Made by a program: the position numbers and the translations under genes. Positions 8,235 through 9,799 of a DNA stretch of 9,799 nucleotides are shown here, piece after piece. Source of the DNA: Bacteroides sp. Lineage in GTDB: Bacteria > Bacteroidota > Bacteroidia > Bacteroidales > Bacteroidaceae. Under the pieces are notes generated by a model. The model saw nothing but the letters and a program-made list of their open reading frames with translations. It did no database searches and had not been told where the DNA came from. Within the stretch, counting starts at the first letter, position 1. The number at the start of each line of letters is the position of its first letter. The DNA is taken from positions 1 through 9,799 of the forward strand of contig JAJPZL010000499.1 in NCBI GenBank assembly GCA_021204375.1. Direction: 5' to 3'.

Positions 8235-8270
8235 AAGAGTATATCTTTTGGTAAGATATACTCTTTTTTT
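8235..8270 (+). terminator. Rho-independent terminator after the HIT gene
   Basis: A perfect 13-bp stem (8235-8247 AAGAGTATATCTT with 8253-8265), a 5-base loop TTGGT and a T-run to 8270, 22 bases after the stop codon. It is the last gene-related signal before the non-coding repeat region. Confidence 0.9.
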
Positions 8271-8286
8271 GTGGGGTGGGATGTTT

Positions 8287-8314
8287 GTTCTTTTTTGCTT
8301 GATCAAAAAAGAAC
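8287..8314. repeat. Palindrome at the edge of a dispersed intergenic repeat
   Basis: GTTCTTTTTTG (8287-8297) and CAAAAAAGAAC (8304-8314) form a perfect 11-bp stem with loop CTTGAT. It is followed by GAACCAAAAAAATCAAG. I remember this motif as a recurrent intergenic repeat in Bacteroidetes genomes, but no search was possible. Together with 8353-8435 it probably forms one repeat unit. Confidence 0.6.
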
Positions 8315-8352
8315 CAAAAAAATCAAGGACACAAGCCCTACAGAGCTACTCC

Positions 8353-8435
8353 AGAGACCTGCGCAGTGGGTGAGCGAGAACTCGCATCTGCGATACTCAA
8401 ACAGCTCGCTCCCTTTTTCCACTGCTCCGGTCTCT
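8353..8435. repeat. Long nested hairpin element
   Basis: Three arms pair in order around one centre: AGAGACC (8353-8359) with GGTCTCT (8429-8435); GCAGTGG (8363-8369) with CCACTGC (8419-8425); GAGCGAG (8372-8378) with CTCGCTC (8405-8411). A small CGCA-TC-TGCG hairpin (8383-8392) sits inside. That is 21 perfect base pairs in co-linear blocks, well beyond chance. Likely the body of a dispersed palindromic repeat or a structured RNA; no promoter or function is evident. Confidence 0.65.
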
Positions 8436-8498
8436 TCCGCTTAACGCTCTTCCGGGATGGTCCGATCTGAGAGACGCCGCATTGCTTCGCTCGCGGTT

Positions 8499-8523
8499 TT
8501 TGGGTAATAGACTTTGGGTAATA
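8499..8523. repeat. Short tandem direct repeat
   Basis: TTTGGGTAATA occurs at 8499-8509 and 8513-8523, a 14-base period, just downstream of the nested hairpin element. It could be the worn edge of an insertion or chance slippage. Confidence 0.4.
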
Positions 8524-8606
8524 AATCCTTCTTTATATATCGTGGCTTTTTAGAAGGAAATTAGGCATACTCTCACTCCTATCATAAATCCTGTTACACA
8601 CTCGCC

Positions 8607-8636
8607 AAGCGAAAAAAAGATTTTTAGACTTCGCTT
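8607..8636. repeat. Hairpin AAGCGAA/TTCGCTT
   Basis: AAGCGAA (8607-8613) pairs with TTCGCTT (8630-8636) around a 16-base A/T-rich loop. A 7-bp stem only; listed as part of the hairpin cluster. Confidence 0.35.
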
Positions 8637-8736
8637 AGTATGACACAGAAAATAGCAGAGAATAAAAAAGGATAGTGGTTCCGAGTGGTTAGTAGCCATC
8701 ATAAAACCGATAGCAACTCACCGGCTTCAGAGTGTA

Positions 8737-8813
8737 TGTTGCACAACTAAAAAGCGTTCTGTGTTGTCGCAGGCTTCACAGCCGGTGACTTTTTATCTTG
8801 CGGCTTCATAGCC
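8737..8813. repeat. Left arm of long inverted repeat 1
   Basis: Bases 8763-8813 match the reverse complement of 9213-9263 at 48 of 51 positions. Looser similarity extends outward to TGTTGCAC (8737-8744), matched by GTGCAACA at 9273-9280, with the left arm carrying an insertion (about 9 bases) between. Inside are small hairpins such as GCGGCT-TCAT-AGCCGC (8800-8815). Confidence 0.8.
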
Positions 8814-8833
8814 GCTCCTGTACCATGTGTGGG
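8800..8833. repeat. Direct-repeat copy A (GCGGCTTCATAG unit)
   Basis: This 34-base stretch matches 9182-9213 in direct orientation, apart from two substitutions and a 2-base gap, including CGCTCCTGTACC. It joins the left arm of inverted repeat 1 and shows that a second, partial copy of the same element lies at 9181 onward. Confidence 0.75.
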
Positions 8834-9015
8834 ATGAGACCCTTACAGAAACTCACCAACTATAAAGACAGCAGTCACACAGTAAAACATGTTCTTTTGT
8901 TCTTCTGTCATAAAAACAATTAAATCACTGCAAGAACATAGTGTCTGCTCTTTATACCCTGATCACGCTATAGAGGAAAAACAGATTAACGGATGTAAGA
9001 TAATTCAATGCTGCT

Positions 9016-9151
9016 ATCCCTGAAAGGGATTTATCAATAGCCCGGGGCTGAGCAAAGCGAATCCCCGGGTAGAATTCCATTCCTCCCTGAACATTGTAAA
9101 TGTTCTGCAGTAATCATTTCGTATGTTACCGCCAGGTTAGCTGCGCTGACC
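9016..9151. repeat. Run of four short hairpins
   Basis: In order: ATCCC-TGAAA-GGGAT (9016-9030); CCCGGGG/CCCCGGG (9041-9047 with 9063-9069, 15-base loop); GAACATT-GTA-AATGTTC (9089-9105, perfect); GGTTAGC-TGC-GCTGACC (9135-9151, one G.T pair). Each is a compact perfect or near-perfect stem. The series resembles REP-like units found in Bacteroidetes intergenic DNA (recalled, not searched). Confidence 0.6.
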
Positions 9152-9180
9152 GTTGGTTCATAACTGGGGGCTCTTTACCC

Positions 9181-9227
9181 TGCGGCTTCATAGACGCTCC
9201 TGTACCGTGTGGGGCTATGAAGCCGTA
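9181..9227. repeat. Hairpin with 11-bp perfect stem, direct-repeat copy B
   Basis: CGGCTTCATAG (9183-9193) pairs perfectly with CTATGAAGCCG (9215-9225), extendable by one G.T and one T-A pair, around a 21-base loop. The left half (9182-9213) is the direct-repeat partner of 8800-8833; the right half begins the right arm of inverted repeat 1. Confidence 0.7.
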
Positions 9228-9280
9228 AGATAAAAAGTCACCGGCTGAGAAGCCGGCGACAACAAGAAAGTCGTGCAACA
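9213..9280. repeat. Right arm of long inverted repeat 1
   Basis: Reverse-complement partner of 8737-8813; the 51 bases at 9213-9263 differ from the left arm at only three positions. It contains CCGGCT-GAGA-AGCCGG (9241-9256), itself a perfect hairpin. The two arms are about 400 bases apart with no gene between. Confidence 0.8.
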
Positions 9281-9419
9281 GCTACTTCCCACCCGGCAGG
9301 AACATGTTGAGCTATTCTGTATATAGGCTTTTTATGGCTAAGTACTGTGAAAAATACTCTACTGATCCTGGCCCGGTGTGCAATAATATTGATACTGGTT
9401 TAATTGCCCCAGGAGGAGC

Positions 9420-9487
9420 ATATAGATATTAGCCCCTGGCATCGTCGGGGGTTCACTGATAAACAGAGGATTGCGGGCTGTAGGCCC
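9420..9487. repeat. Left arm of diverged inverted repeat 2
   Basis: TTAGCCCCTGGCATCG and, further on, GATTGCGGGCTGTAGGCCC are matched on the reverse complement of 9545-9612 by TTAGGCCCTGGCACCG and GATTGTGCGCTGTAGGTGC at nearly the same spacing. It holds a CCCC...GGGG hairpin (9433-9451) and GGGC-TGTAG-GCCC (9475-9487). Confidence 0.6.
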
Positions 9488-9544
9488 AACATAATGCTGA
9501 AATAACAAAGGTTATATTCAATAATAAATGCTATATTTTATATA

Positions 9545-9612
9545 CTGCACCTACAGCGCACAATCTTTGATAACCCTATAAACTCTGGCGGTGCCAGGGC
9601 CTAAGATATAAT
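9545..9612. repeat. Right arm of diverged inverted repeat 2
   Basis: Partner of 9420-9487 in opposite orientation. Its core CTGGC-GGT-GCCAG (9585-9597) is a perfect hairpin. A further hairpin AGGCC-TAC-GGCCT (9613-9625) follows at once. Similarity between the arms was judged by eye and is well below that of inverted repeat 1. Confidence 0.6.
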
Positions 9613-9666
9613 AGGCCTACGGCCTGTGAAAAACAGGCATACAGTATAGTATGAGAGAAGAACTTA

Positions 9667-9695
9667 TCTACTTTTTATACAAGTAGAATTTTTAA
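9667..9695 (+). terminator. Possible weak terminator or hairpin
   Basis: TCTACTT (9667-9673) pairs with AAGTAGA (9681-9687), followed by ATTTTTAA. The stem is short and A/T-rich and no gene precedes it within 1.4 kb, so it may mean nothing. TTATCTACTT recurs at 9766-9775. Confidence 0.2.
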
Positions 9696-9799
9696 TCTAT
9701 TCTTATTCTATGAAAGGTCCTAATAGCACTGATATGATACTTATCCACTCATTCAGGACAATATTTTATCTACTTAGGATATAAAATAAAAGTAGCAAG

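Larger units (their letters stand above)
8271..9799. other. Gene-free repeat- and hairpin-rich region
   Basis: No frame in these 1.5 kb has protein-like composition or a recognisable domain on either strand, and I see no tRNA, rRNA or CRISPR. It instead holds at least nine short hairpins, two pairs of long diverged inverted repeats and a long nested palindromic element at 8287-8435, all listed separately. The final 150 bases are A+T-rich. The pattern fits accumulated mobile-repeat remnants (REP/MITE-like) rather than one gene; no transposase is present in the window. Confidence 0.7.

Noticed and set aside
8700..9280. CRISPR array or retron
   Set aside because: Repeats are inverted and unevenly spaced with no spacer pattern, and no Cas or reverse transcriptase gene is in the window.
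8271..9799. tRNA or other standard RNA gene in the non-coding tail
   Set aside because: No cloverleaf or T-loop GTTCRANNC context could be found; the hairpins are isolated stems.

Overview
The window looks like chromosomal DNA of a Bacteroidales bacterium (Bacteroides/Parabacteroides/Tannerella/Dysgonomonas-like). Reasons: the proteins resemble Bacteroides-type PurF-like, PepT and GcvT proteins as I remember them; TAnnTTTG promoter elements lie upstream of ATGs that have A-rich leaders and no Shine-Dalgarno; and the intergenic DNA carries a palindromic repeat family of a kind I associate with Bacteroidetes. Genus cannot be fixed from the sequence alone.

Layout. The left third (101-3678) is a minus-strand cluster read crcB (fluoride channel) -> pentapeptide-repeat protein -> secreted beta-helix (pectinesterase/pectin-lyase-fold) protein; the last two overlap by 4 bases (ATGA). 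A 112-base divergent promoter region separates it from the plus-strand genes: a PurF-like phosphoribosyltransferase (3791-5197) closed by a strong terminator, then pepT (5374-6594), gcvT (6613-7716, 18 bases after pepT) and a small HIT-family protein (7787-8212) closed by a second strong terminator. From 8271 to the end (about 1.5 kb) I see no gene, only a dense cluster of hairpins and diverged inverted repeats.

The main oddity is a set of in-frame stop codons inside otherwise well-conserved reading frames: TGA in crcB where the family usually has Trp, TAA in the beta-helix gene, TAA in gcvT, and a TAG (plus a possible one-base slip in a T6 tract) in the 5' part of the pentapeptide gene. All are substitutions without loss of downstream frame, apart from the possible slip. 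TAA, TGA and TAG all also serve as ordinary terminators here, so wholesale recoding is ruled out. Recent pseudogene formation, a mutated strain or sequence error are the likely explanations. The PurF-like protein is a second point of interest: it keeps the PRPP-binding loop and four cysteines that fit the Fe-S cluster ligands, but has Gly where the glutaminase nucleophile Cys should follow the initiator Met.

Functionally the plus-strand genes are housekeeping: purine or PRPP-linked chemistry, tripeptide hydrolysis, one-carbon/glycine metabolism (if gcvT is still made) and a nucleotide hydrolase/transferase. The minus-strand cluster joins fluoride export with a secreted beta-helix protein and has no obvious common pathway.
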